Below, one piece after another: positions 7,353 through 14,922 of a stretch of 35,455 nucleotides of DNA. This DNA is from UBA4615 sp049422085. Lineage in GTDB: Bacteria; Pseudomonadota; Gammaproteobacteria; Burkholderiales; Burkholderiaceae_E. The stretch's first letter is position 1, and each line of letters opens with the position of its first letter. A program made the translations under genes and the position numbers. The notes below the pieces were generated by a model. It worked only from the letters and a program-made list of their open reading frames with translations, had not been told where the DNA came from and searched no databases. The DNA lies in the NCBI GenBank assembly GCA_049422085.1, contig JBMSOD010000006.1, forward strand, positions 1 to 35,455, given 5' to 3'.

Positions 7353-8347
7353 CAGGTGTCCTGCGACTCGGTCCCGAATTCGGTGCGCAGGGCCTCGGCC
7401 TGAAGACCCCTCTCACGCAGCGCCCTGACCATGACCGGCACGTCGCCATGCGTGATGAGTACCCGCGAGGCACCGGTCGCGTCGATTGCCTGATGCAGGC
7501 CGGGCCAGTCTGCATGATCGGAGAGCACGAAGCCCCGATCGAGGCTACGCCGCCGCCGCATGCCCCGCACTGCCATCCAGCCCGAGGCAAAGGCATCGGA
7601 GGGCTGCACCAGACGCCGCGCCCAGGGCGATCCTGCCGCCGAGGGAGGCGCCAGCACCAGCGCCCGGGCGAGGCTGGCCTTGTCGGCAAGATCGGTGATC
7701 CGGCATGTCCCTGGCAGGCGCACCCCGGCTTCACGATAGGCCGCATTGATCGGCTCCAGCGCGCCATGACAAACGATGGGGCCAATCGATGCATCGAGCC
7801 CGGCCAGGATGCGTTGCGCCTTGCCGAAGGCATAGGCCAGAAGCAGGCTGCTGCGACCCGTCTGGGCATTGGACTGCCACCAGGCATTGATCTGCTCAAA
7901 GACCTCGGACTGAGGTGCCCAGCGATAGATGGGCAGCCCGAAGGTCGACTCGGTGATGAATACATTGCAGCGCACTGCCTCGAAGGGCATGCAGGTCGGA
8001 TCGGGTTGAACCTTGTAGTCGCCACTGACCACCCAGACCTCGCCACGGTGCTCCACGCGCACCTGGGCCGATCCGAGGACATGCCCTGCGGGATGCAGGC
8101 TGATGCGCACCCCCTGATGCACCACGGACTCGCCCCAATCGAGGCTCTGGATCGGGATGTCCCCCAGGCGCGCCCGCAAGACCCCCGCGCCCTGGCGAGA
8201 TGCGAGGTAGTGCGCATGACCTGAGCGGGCATGATCGGCGTGGGCATGGGTGATCACGGCCCGATCAACCGGGCGCCAGGGGTCGATGAAAAATCCCCCC
8301 GCCTCGCAGTACAGCCCCTCGGGCCGCAGGCTCAGCAGATCCGGCAT
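7352..8347 (-). CDS. Ligase-associated metallo-beta-lactamase exonuclease
   Basis: This is a predicted 331-residue exonuclease of the metallo-beta-lactamase/beta-CASP group (family of DNA ligase-associated putative exonucleases, related to SNM1/Pso2). The zinc motif HAHADH is at residues 34-39, and the C-terminal LITHGDVPVMVRALRERGL is typical of the family. The ATG at 8347 is chosen because MPDLLSLRPEGLYCEAGGFFI matches the usual start of the family; an in-frame ATG at 8428 would overlap the end of the phospholipase gene and add 27 unlikely residues. No strong ribosome binding site is visible for either. The stop overlaps the ligase start. The pair is expected to trim and seal DNA ends in repair, as inferred for the family. 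Confidence 0.9.
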   Translation of the reverse strand: MPDLLSLRPEGLYCEAGGFFIDPWRPVDRAVITHAHADHARSGHAHYLASRQGAGVLRARLGDIPIQSLDWGESVVHQGVRISLHPAGHVLGSAQVRVEHRGEVWVVSGDYKVQPDPTCMPFEAVRCNVFITESTFGLPIYRWAPQSEVFEQINAWWQSNAQTGRSSLLLAYAFGKAQRILAGLDASIGPIVCHGALEPINAAYREAGVRLPGTCRITDLADKASLARALVLAPPSAAGSPWARRLVQPSDAFASGWMAVRGMRRRRSLDRGFVLSDHADWPGLHQAIDATGASRVLITHGDVPVMVRALRERGLQAEALRTEFGTESQDT

Positions 8348-8393
8348 GACGATGTCATGGCGGCGCCCTGCTTCACCCGCAGCACCCGTGCAC

Positions 8394-9614
8394 TCATTGA
8401 TCGAGCCGCTCGCCCGAGACGCGGACACCCAGACGCAACAGACCGTAGGCCAGCCATCCGGAGACTCTCTGCCACCAGGGCCTGCGACGGACCTGATCCA
8501 TCAGGATCTGATGTGCGCCCTCGCGGATGTTCTCTTCGATGCAGGCACGCAAGGTCTGCGCAAAACCGCGGTCCTGCACCACCACATTGGCCTCGCGCGA
8601 AAGCAGCAGCGAAAACGGATCGATGTTGGACGAACCTACGGTGGCCCAGTCGTCGATGACAGCCACCTTGGCATGCAGAAAGCTGCGGGTGTATTCGTGA
8701 ATCTCGATGCCTCGGGAGAGCAGGGAGTCATACATCGACTGCGCCGCATGATGGGGCAGCAGATACTCGATCCGACCCTGCAACAGCAGGCGTACCTTGA
8801 CCCCCCGGCCTGCTGCCTCGCGAAGCGCACGGCGAAACCGTCGGCCCGGAAAGAAATAGGCGGTGGCGATGAGCACATCATGTTTCGCCCGCCCGATGGC
8901 ACGAAGATAAGCACGTTCGATGGCTCGCCGCTGGGCAAGGCTGTCACGCAGAACCAGCCGGGCAGACATCAGGGGCGCATGGCCCGGACCCGTCCGCTTT
9001 TGCTGCGCGCTCCGAATACCCTGCAGGCCCAGGTTCCGTTCCAGGGCCCCGGGTGCACAGACCTGCTCCCAGAGGCGGGTCATGGTCTCCTGGACGGCAA
9101 GCGCCAGGCGGCCCTGGACACGGACGGCGTAATCAAGCCGTGGATGCTCGAGCGCGCCATGGTTGGGGTCCCACAGGTCGTCCAGCACATTGATGCCCCC
9201 CACGAAGCCCACCGTGCCGTCAATGCAGGCCAGCTTGCGATGAAGGCGGCGCAGCCGTTCACGGTCAAGAGTCAGCAGGACCGGCACCGGCGAGAAAACC
9301 CGCATCTGCACACCGGCACCCGCCCAGAGTACGGCATAGGATCCGGGCACCGGCCGGGTCCCGAATCCATCGATCAGCACCCTCACCCTGACCCCGCGGC
9401 GCGCTGCCTGCGCGAGCGCTTCGGCCCCGCGATCCCCGGGTGCATCCTGGGAAAAAATATAGGTCTCGAGCAGAACCTCGGTGCGCGCCTGCGCGATGGC
9501 ACCGATCAGCGCGGGAAAGAACTCCCGGCCGCCTTGAAGCAGGTCAGGAACCGTGTCGGATGAGCGCTGATCGACCGAGGGTCGGATCCGGTCATCGGGC
9601 AGTTCGATCACCAT
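8394..9614 (-). CDS. Phospholipase D family protein, ClsB-like cardiolipin synthase
   Basis: This 406-residue protein has two HKD catalytic motifs: His125-Lys127-Asp132 in LHRKLACIDGT and His314-Lys316-Asp321 in LHAKVAVIDDWATVGSSNID. The two-motif layout and the lack of N-terminal membrane helices match ClsB of E. coli, which makes cardiolipin at the membrane from phosphatidylglycerol. The neighbour upstream is an endonuclease/exonuclease/phosphatase family gene, six bases away, the same pairing as ybhP-clsB in E. coli. It follows nudB and aspS in one transcription unit. A nuclease or general phospholipase role cannot be excluded from sequence alone. Confidence 0.88.
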   Translation of the reverse strand: MVIELPDDRIRPSVDQRSSDTVPDLLQGGREFFPALIGAIAQARTEVLLETYIFSQDAPGDRGAEALAQAARRGVRVRVLIDGFGTRPVPGSYAVLWAGAGVQMRVFSPVPVLLTLDRERLRRLHRKLACIDGTVGFVGGINVLDDLWDPNHGALEHPRLDYAVRVQGRLALAVQETMTRLWEQVCAPGALERNLGLQGIRSAQQKRTGPGHAPLMSARLVLRDSLAQRRAIERAYLRAIGRAKHDVLIATAYFFPGRRFRRALREAAGRGVKVRLLLQGRIEYLLPHHAAQSMYDSLLSRGIEIHEYTRSFLHAKVAVIDDWATVGSSNIDPFSLLLSREANVVVQDRGFAQTLRACIEENIREGAHQILMDQVRRRPWWQRVSGWLAYGLLRLGVRVSGERLDQ

Positions 9615-9620
9615 GGCACA

Positions 9621-10379
9621 TCAGGCTGCGATCGCCAGATCGGCCACCAGCGGCGAGTGATCGGACAGCCGGGCCCAGGAGGGCCCTCTGAGTACGCGGG
9701 CATCACGAACCTCGAAGCCGCGCTGATAGATGCGATCCATGCGCAACCAGGGAACCAGTGCGGGAAAGGTGCGCGCCGCGCCCAGGACTTCCCTGACGGC
9801 AAGGTCATCGGTGAAATGCCGGGTGAGGCGATTACGCCAGTCGTTGGTGTCGCCCGCAATGAGCAAGGGGGCATCATCCGGTACAGCCCGTTGAATCCAG
9901 CGCACCAGCGCTTCGGCCTGACGTTCGCGGCTACGGGCAAACAGTCCGAAATGAATCACGAAGCAATGCACCTCGCGCCCGGCCACGTCGACCACGCAAT
10001 GCAGGACGCCCCTTTTTTCGAGGGCATGGTCGGAGAAATCACGGTTCTCCCGGCGCACGATCGGATGACGGGACAGCAGCGCGTTGCCATGATGACCGTG
10101 AAGATAGTTGGCATTCAGGCCGTAGGCCGTCTCGAAGCTGCGTCGATGCCCGGGCGAGCGGGCCAGGAACTCCTCCTGGGATTCGGCAGGCCAATGCTCG
10201 AAGCGATCGGCATGACGTTCGTTGCGCCCCTGCACCTCCTGCAGGAAGATGAGGTCAGCATCGAGATCATGGAGGCGGTGACGCAATCCGTGCACCTGGG
10301 GAATGCGCCGCAGTCCGAAGAGCTCGCGCATCACTCCCTTGTGGATGTTGTAAGTGGCCACCCGCACAGGTTCAGCCAT
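9621..10379 (-). CDS. Endonuclease/exonuclease/phosphatase family protein
   Basis: This 252-residue member of the EEP superfamily (DNase I, sphingomyelinase, inositol phosphatase fold) has the usual motifs: Asn11 in ATYNIHKG, Glu48 in IFLQEVQGRN, AGDTNDW and a terminal SDHSPLVADL. It cleaves phosphodiester or phosphomonoester bonds with a divalent metal, but the substrate is unknown. The pairing with a ClsB-like gene suggests a lipid-related role, like YbhP in E. coli. The ATG at 10379 lies inside the end of nudB (8-base overlap), so translation is probably coupled; the longer frame to 10526 is nudB antiframe sequence. Confidence 0.87.
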   Translation of the reverse strand: MAEPVRVATYNIHKGVMRELFGLRRIPQVHGLRHRLHDLDADLIFLQEVQGRNERHADRFEHWPAESQEEFLARSPGHRRSFETAYGLNANYLHGHHGNALLSRHPIVRRENRDFSDHALEKRGVLHCVVDVAGREVHCFVIHFGLFARSRERQAEALVRWIQRAVPDDAPLLIAGDTNDWRNRLTRHFTDDLAVREVLGAARTFPALVPWLRMDRIYQRGFEVRDARVLRGPSWARLSDHSPLVADLAIAA

Positions 10380-10833
10380 GGTGGACCGGCTTTCCCTCGC
10401 GTCTTGGCAGCGCCCGGATGGCCTGCACGTTGGTCCATGAAAAGCATCGTTCGGCCGCCTGTTCCCAGGGCAGCCACTGCGCCGCGAGATGTTCGCGCGG
10501 AGCAATGCGCACAGGCAGGGCCGCATTCACACACAGGCTGAACACATGCTCGGTGTTGTGCGTGACGCCGTCGGGATAGCGGTGTCGCCAGTGCGGGTAG
10601 ATCTCGTACCGGTTGGTGTATTGCCAGTCGGTCAGGCGATGGCGCGCCACCTCGATACCGGTCTCCTCGAAAACCTCACGGGCACAGGTGAGCAGCAGGG
10701 GCTCGTCGAGCGCGTCCTTGCTGCCTGTGACCGATTGCCAATAGCCCGGACGATCCGCCCGTTCGAGCAAAAGCACCTGAAGGTCGGGGGTGTGGATCAC
10801 CACCAGCACCGACTCCGGAATCTTGTTGCCCAT
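10372..10833 (-). CDS. nudB: Dihydroneopterin triphosphate diphosphatase
   Basis: This 153-residue Nudix hydrolase has the Nudix box from residue 37 (GSKDALDEP) to REVFEETGI ending at 60. The N-terminus KIPESVLVVIHTPDLQVLLL and the YWQSVTGS segment identify NudB, which removes pyrophosphate from dihydroneopterin triphosphate, the second step of folate synthesis in the cytoplasm. The spacing from the first Gly to the first Glu is one residue longer than the textbook box, which I believe is common in the beta-proteobacterial forms. It lies 42 bases downstream of aspS, the usual order in this group, and overlaps the next gene by 8 bases. Confidence 0.92.
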   Translation of the reverse strand: MGNKIPESVLVVIHTPDLQVLLLERADRPGYWQSVTGSKDALDEPLLLTCAREVFEETGIEVARHRLTDWQYTNRYEIYPHWRHRYPDGVTHNTEHVFSLCVNAALPVRIAPREHLAAQWLPWEQAAERCFSWTNVQAIRALPRREGKPVHHG

Positions 10834-10875
10834 GGGGGTCAGGATGTGCGTCTGGTCTGGATCAGGTGCCGGGCC

Positions 10876-12666
10876 TCAGGCCTTGGCCTCGCCCCGCAGA
10901 CGGATGTGCAACTCCCGAAGCTGTCGCTCGTCGACTGCCGAAGGCGCCTGGGTGAGCAGGTCCTGTGCCCTCTGTGTCTTGGGAAAGGCGATGACATCTC
11001 GGATGGACTCGGCACCGGCCATCATGGTGATGATGCGGTCCAGGCCAAAGGCGATCCCGCCATGCGGCGGCGCGCCATATTGCAGGGCATCGAGCAGGAA
11101 GCCGAACTTGGCACGCGCCTCCTCGGGGCCGATGTTCAGCGCCCTGAACACCTTGCTCTGGACTTCTTCGCGATGGATCCGCACCGAGCCGCCACCGATC
11201 TCCCAGCCATTGAGGACCATGTCATAGGCCTTGGCCAGGCATTTGGAAGGATCGGCCGTCATGAGGTCCTCATGGCCGTCCTTGGGCGCGGTAAAGGGAT
11301 GGTGCACGGCAACCCACCGGTTTTCCTCGGGGTCGTGCTCGAACATCGGGAAGTCAACGACCCAGAGCGGACGCCAGGCATCTTCGAACAGACCCGCGCG
11401 CTTGCCGAAGTCGGAGTGCCCGATCCGTACGCGCAGCGCTCCGATGGCATCGTTGACCACCTTGGCCTTGTCGGCGCCGAAGAAAATCAGGTCGCCATCC
11501 TGCGCCCCGGTACGCTCGAGCAGGGCCTGCAAGGCGGCGTCGTGGATGTTCTTGACGATGGGGGACTGCAGACCTTCACGGCCCTTGGCGCGCTCGTTGA
11601 CCTTGATGTAGGCCAGACCCTTGGCGCCGTAAATCGCGACAAACTGGGTATAGGCATCGATCTCGCTGCGGGACAATTGTCCGCCCTGCGGCACCCGCAA
11701 GCCCACCACCCGTCCATCGGGCGCATTGGCTGCAGCACTGAAGACCTTGAAATCGACGTCACGCATCAGGTCGGTAAGGTCGGTGAACTGCAGGGCAACC
11801 CGAAGATCCGGCTTGTCGGAACCGTAGAGCCGCATGGCCTCGCCATAGGGCATGACCGGGAAGGGGGCAGGCAGATCCACGCCCTTGGCATCCCGGAATA
11901 CCGTGCGGATCATGTCCTCGAAAATCGCGCGGATTTCCTGCTCGTTGAGGAAGGAGGTCTCGCAATCGATCTGGGTGAACTCGGGCTGACGGTCGGCGCG
12001 CAGGTCTTCATCGCGGAAGCACTTGGTGATCTGATAGTAGCGGTCGAAGCCCGACACCATCAGCAGCTGCTTGAACAGCTGCGGGCTCTGCGGCAGCGCG
12101 AAAAACTGACCTGCATTGACCCGCGAGGGCACCAGATAGTCGCGCGCGCCTTCGGGCGTGGACTTGGTCAGCATGGGCGTTTCGATATCGATGAAGCCCA
12201 GGGCATCGAGATAACGCCTTACAGCCATCGCCACCCTGTAGCGCAGCATGAGGTTGTTCTGCATCTGCGGGCGACGCAGGTCCAGCACCCGATGGGTCAG
12301 GCGCGTGGTCTCGGACAGATTGTCGTCATCGAGCTGGAAGGGCGGGGTGACCGAGGTATTGAGGATCTCGAGCGTGTGGCAGAGCACCTCGACCTCGCCA
12401 CTGCGAATGCCTGCATTGCCGGTTCCGTCGGGTCGGCGACGCACCTTGCCGGTGATGCGCAGGCAGAACTCATTGCGCACCCGCTCAGCGGTCGCGAAGG
12501 TCTCCGCGCGGTCAGGATCACAGACCAGCTGGGCAATCCCTTCGCGGTCTCGCAGGTCGATGAAGATCACGCCCCCGTGGTCCCTGCGTCGCTGAACCCA
12601 GCCGAACAGGGTCACCACCTGATCGAGATGGTCAGTGCAGAGTTCTCCGGTATAGCAGGTACGCAT
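10876..12666 (-). CDS. aspS: Aspartyl-tRNA synthetase, probably non-discriminating
   Basis: This 596-residue class II synthetase charges tRNA with aspartate. The anticodon-binding OB domain (about 1-105), the catalytic core with LRRPQMQNNLMLRYRVA, FRDEDLRADRQPEFTQID and GIAFGLDRI, and the bacterial insertion domain are all present, and the length is normal. Residues His30 (RRRDHGG) and Gly81 (PDGTGN) align with Leu30 and Lys82 of the E. coli enzyme. His/Gly at these places is reported for AspRS that also charges tRNA-Asn, as in Pseudomonas aeruginosa, and then needs the GatCAB amidotransferase. The start is one base after the DUF502 stop, so it belongs to the fmdB operon. Confidence 0.97.
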   Translation of the reverse strand: MRTCYTGELCTDHLDQVVTLFGWVQRRRDHGGVIFIDLRDREGIAQLVCDPDRAETFATAERVRNEFCLRITGKVRRRPDGTGNAGIRSGEVEVLCHTLEILNTSVTPPFQLDDDNLSETTRLTHRVLDLRRPQMQNNLMLRYRVAMAVRRYLDALGFIDIETPMLTKSTPEGARDYLVPSRVNAGQFFALPQSPQLFKQLLMVSGFDRYYQITKCFRDEDLRADRQPEFTQIDCETSFLNEQEIRAIFEDMIRTVFRDAKGVDLPAPFPVMPYGEAMRLYGSDKPDLRVALQFTDLTDLMRDVDFKVFSAAANAPDGRVVGLRVPQGGQLSRSEIDAYTQFVAIYGAKGLAYIKVNERAKGREGLQSPIVKNIHDAALQALLERTGAQDGDLIFFGADKAKVVNDAIGALRVRIGHSDFGKRAGLFEDAWRPLWVVDFPMFEHDPEENRWVAVHHPFTAPKDGHEDLMTADPSKCLAKAYDMVLNGWEIGGGSVRIHREEVQSKVFRALNIGPEEARAKFGFLLDALQYGAPPHGGIAFGLDRIITMMAGAESIRDVIAFPKTQRAQDLLTQAPSAVDERQLRELHIRLRGEAKA

Positions 12667-12667
12667 G

Positions 12668-13327
12668 TCAGGCCTTGGGAATTGAAGAGGGTCCGGACGA
12701 AGAGTCTCCGGATGCCGTGGGCAGGGTCGAGGGTCGCGGGCTTGGCACCACCACGCCCATGGAGACGACGTATTTCAGTGCCTCGTCGACCGACATATCG
12801 AGTTCGCGGGTATCTGCGCGAGGCACCATGAGGAAAAATCCGGAGGTGGGATTGGGCGTGGTCGGCACATACAGCGAGATCATGTCCTCGTCGATACGCT
12901 GACGTACCTCCTGCGCCGGCGTTCCGGTGAGAAAACCGATGGTCCAGCATCCGCGACGGGGATACTCAACGAGCACGGCCTTGCGAAAGGCATTGCCTTG
13001 GGGCGACAGCAGGGTGTCGCTCACCTGCTTCACGCTGGAGTAGACCGTGTTCACGATCGGAATCCGCGCGAGCACCCGCTCCCAAACCCGGACCATCCGC
13101 TGACCCAGGAAATTGGCTGTCAGCACCCCGGTGAGAAAGATGACGAGCAGGGTGAGTACCGCCCCCACTCCAGGCAGCCTCTGGCCGATGAAGCGCTCCG
13201 GCTGCCATTGGGCAGGCAGCAGCGAGAGGCTCAGATCCAGCGTGGACACCACGAAGTTCAGGAGCCACAGCGTGATCGCGATGGGGATCCAGATCAGCAG
13301 ACCGGTGATGAAGTAGCGACGAAACAT
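12668..13327 (-). CDS. DUF502 membrane protein
   Basis: This 219-residue inner-membrane protein belongs to DUF502. It has one hydrophobic segment at about residues 6-28 (ITGLLIWIPIAITLWLL) and a second at about 55-75 (GAVLTLLVIFLTGVLTANF). These are followed by the conserved RIPIVNTVYSSVKQV, a soluble C-terminal domain and the family sequence YVPTTPNPTSGFF. The function is not established. The last 25 residues are Ser/Pro-rich and probably unstructured. The stop is one base before aspS, so the pair is tightly coupled, as in many beta-proteobacteria. Confidence 0.9.
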   Translation of the reverse strand: MFRRYFITGLLIWIPIAITLWLLNFVVSTLDLSLSLLPAQWQPERFIGQRLPGVGAVLTLLVIFLTGVLTANFLGQRMVRVWERVLARIPIVNTVYSSVKQVSDTLLSPQGNAFRKAVLVEYPRRGCWTIGFLTGTPAQEVRQRIDEDMISLYVPTTPNPTSGFFLMVPRADTRELDMSVDEALKYVVSMGVVVPSPRPSTLPTASGDSSSGPSSIPKA

Positions 13328-13363
13328 CGGTCAGACCTTGGGTCAAAGGCGATACAGTCGGGT

Positions 13364-13762
13364 TCAGTGGCTCGACGTGCTGCCGGACGCGGTGCCGGAC
13401 GAGCCGCCCGCAGCAGCGCCTGAGGCATTGCCGGTGCCCGATGAGGCCGACCCGGAAGCGCTCTGGCCGGAGGCGGCCGCGGGCGCAGGCGAGGAAGCCG
13501 ACGAGGTTCCTGAACCGGTGCCTGACGCCTCGGGGGAACTTCCGTTGGCGGGCTTGGCATCGGATGCTTTGCCCTTGCCCGAATCCCGGAAATCGGTGAC
13601 ATACCAGCCCCCGCCCTTGAGCTGGAAGGCAGGTGCAGTCAGTTGCTTGCGAAAAGCATCAGCGCCACAGGCAGGACACAGATTGATCGGTGCGTCCGAA
13701 AATTTCTGGATCACATCCTTGGCGTGGCCACACTGCTGGCAACGGTAAGCGTAAATCGGCAT
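13364..13762 (-). CDS. FmdB-like zinc ribbon protein
   Basis: This 132-residue protein starts with MPIYAYRCQQCGHAKDV, a small zinc ribbon with Cys8/Cys11 and Cys29/Cys32 (CPACG). This is the FmdB or putative regulatory protein family, named from a formamidase gene cluster; its actual role is unknown. After about residue 68 the chain is almost entirely Ser, Ala and Gly and is expected to be disordered; such tails are usual in beta-proteobacterial members. The ATG at 13762 has GGGGGGAG just upstream, so it is chosen over an ATG six codons earlier. It is the first gene of the long operon that includes aspS. Confidence 0.9.
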   Translation of the reverse strand: MPIYAYRCQQCGHAKDVIQKFSDAPINLCPACGADAFRKQLTAPAFQLKGGGWYVTDFRDSGKGKASDAKPANGSSPEASGTGSGTSSASSPAPAAASGQSASGSASSGTGNASGAAAGGSSGTASGSTSSH

Positions 13763-13772
13763 GACAGACTCC

Positions 13773-13786
13773 CCCCGCACGCGGGG
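13773..13786 (-). promoter_or_regulatory. Hairpin touching the fmdB ribosome binding site
   Basis: Arms of five G-C pairs (13773-13777 and 13782-13786) with a four-base loop lie in the leader of the fmdB-like gene. The G-run at 13769-13776, which is the Shine-Dalgarno sequence, is partly inside the stem. Pairing would hide part of the ribosome binding site, so translation could respond to leader structure. Confidence 0.4.
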
Positions 13787-13796
13787 TGACTCGAAC

Positions 13797-13818
13797 TTCA
13801 GGGGAACCTGAAATTATA
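13797..13818 (-). promoter_or_regulatory. Probable -10 box and inverted repeat for the fmdB-aspS operon
   Basis: A perfect TATAAT, read on the minus strand, lies at 13813-13818, about 50 bases before the fmdB start. Directly downstream is an inverted repeat TTCAGG (13797-13802) and CCTGAA (13807-13812) around a four-base centre, covering the expected transcription start. The region 17 bases upstream of the -10 box has no good -35 hexamer. The repeat may be an operator. Confidence 0.5.
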
Positions 13819-13841
13819 CGGCCGAATGCGCTGTGCCTGCA

Positions 13842-13867
13842 GCCTGTCCCTGCATGCAGGGACAGGC
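13842..13867. terminator. Perfect 26-base palindrome after the Bug receptor gene
   Basis: The sequence from 13842 to 13867 equals its own reverse complement, with an 11-base-pair stem around a CATG centre. It starts 20 bases beyond the stop of the minus-strand receptor gene and upstream of the fmdB promoter. No U-run follows on the minus strand, so it is a terminator-like hairpin of uncertain efficiency; a dimeric-protein binding site is the alternative. Confidence 0.55.
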
Positions 13868-13887
13868 GGCTGCCGCTGCGGCGTGGA

Positions 13888-14856
13888 TCAGTCGGGTTCG
13901 ACGCCAGCGAGCTTCAGGGTGCTTCGGAAGCTCTCGAGTTGCTCTCGCACCAGCGTGCCGAGTTGCTCAGGCGTTGATCCGTTGAGCATGAACGACTGCT
14001 TTTCCATGACCGACAGGACTTCGGGGCGGCTCATCGCCGCGTTGAATTCCTTGTTGAGGCGCGCCACGATGTCGGCAGGCGTGCCGGCAGGCGCGAACAC
14101 TGCGGCCCAGGAGGTGAGCGAGAACTTGGGCATGCCGGCTTCGGCGATGGTGGGCACGTCGGGGGCGGCCGGACTGCGTTTGGACAGCGTGACCGCAATG
14201 GCGCGCAGGCGTCCGTCACGGATGTGACCGATGCTGGTACCGGCCGAAACCACCATGAACTGAACCCGGCCTGCAATCAGGTCGGTCAGGGCCTGGGGCT
14301 CGCCCTTGTAGGGCACATGCACCATCTGGATGCCGCCCAGAGCGCTGAAGAGCGCCGTGGACACGATACCGGTGGTGTTGCCCGTGGCATAGCTGAGCTT
14401 TCCGGGGTTGGCCTTGGCATAGGCCACCAGTTCGGCCACGGTCTTGGCGGGCACGCTCGGATGAATCACGACGAAAAAGGTGTAGCGACCGATATCGCTG
14501 ATCGGCGCGAAATCCCGGACCGGGTCGTAGGGCGGATTCTTCTTGAGGGCCGGCACCGCCGACATGGGGCTGTTGGTTGCGAACAGCAGGGTGTGGCCGT
14601 CTGGCGCGGCGCGCGCCACCTCGGCACCGGCAATCGCGCCATCAGCGCCCGCTTTGTTTTCGACAAGCACGGGCTGTCCGATGGACGTGGACACCGCCTG
14701 GGCAAAGGTCCGGGCAATGGTGTCGGTGGCGGCACCGGGCGGGAACGGCACGACCACGCGGATGGGCTTGGAGGGATAAGCCTGGGCGTGAACACCCGGG
14801 GCGGCCAGTGTGGCCAACCCACCCAGGGCGAGAGTATTGAACGAGCGACGTTTCAT
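13888..14856 (-). CDS. Bug/TctC-type periplasmic substrate-binding protein
   Basis: This 322-residue receptor belongs to the tripartite tricarboxylate (Bug) family, much expanded in Burkholderiales. It starts with MKRRSFNTLALGGLATLAAP, a signal peptide that contains a twin-arginine pattern, with cleavage likely after VHA near residue 24. Mature sequence motifs are YPSKPIRVVVPFPPG, GQPVLVENKAGADG, FAPISDIG and PYKGEPQALTDLIAGRVQF. Such proteins bind carboxylates, amino acids or aromatic acids in the periplasm. No TctA or TctB membrane partners are in the window, so it is an orphan receptor. GGAG lies about 10 bases upstream of the ATG at 14856. Confidence 0.93.
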   Translation of the reverse strand: MKRRSFNTLALGGLATLAAPGVHAQAYPSKPIRVVVPFPPGAATDTIARTFAQAVSTSIGQPVLVENKAGADGAIAGAEVARAAPDGHTLLFATNSPMSAVPALKKNPPYDPVRDFAPISDIGRYTFFVVIHPSVPAKTVAELVAYAKANPGKLSYATGNTTGIVSTALFSALGGIQMVHVPYKGEPQALTDLIAGRVQFMVVSAGTSIGHIRDGRLRAIAVTLSKRSPAAPDVPTIAEAGMPKFSLTSWAAVFAPAGTPADIVARLNKEFNAAMSRPEVLSVMEKQSFMLNGSTPEQLGTLVREQLESFRSTLKLAGVEPD

Positions 14857-14922
14857 GAGGACGGATCTCCGGAATGCTGGAGTGAAGAAACAGCCATGAG
14901 CCTGGGTCGGGCGCGCCCGGAT

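Noticed and set aside
10489..12831. 780-residue open frame on the plus strand opposite aspS
   Set aside because: It is antisense to a certain gene, has no recognisable domain and reflects the lack of stop codons in GC-rich sequence.
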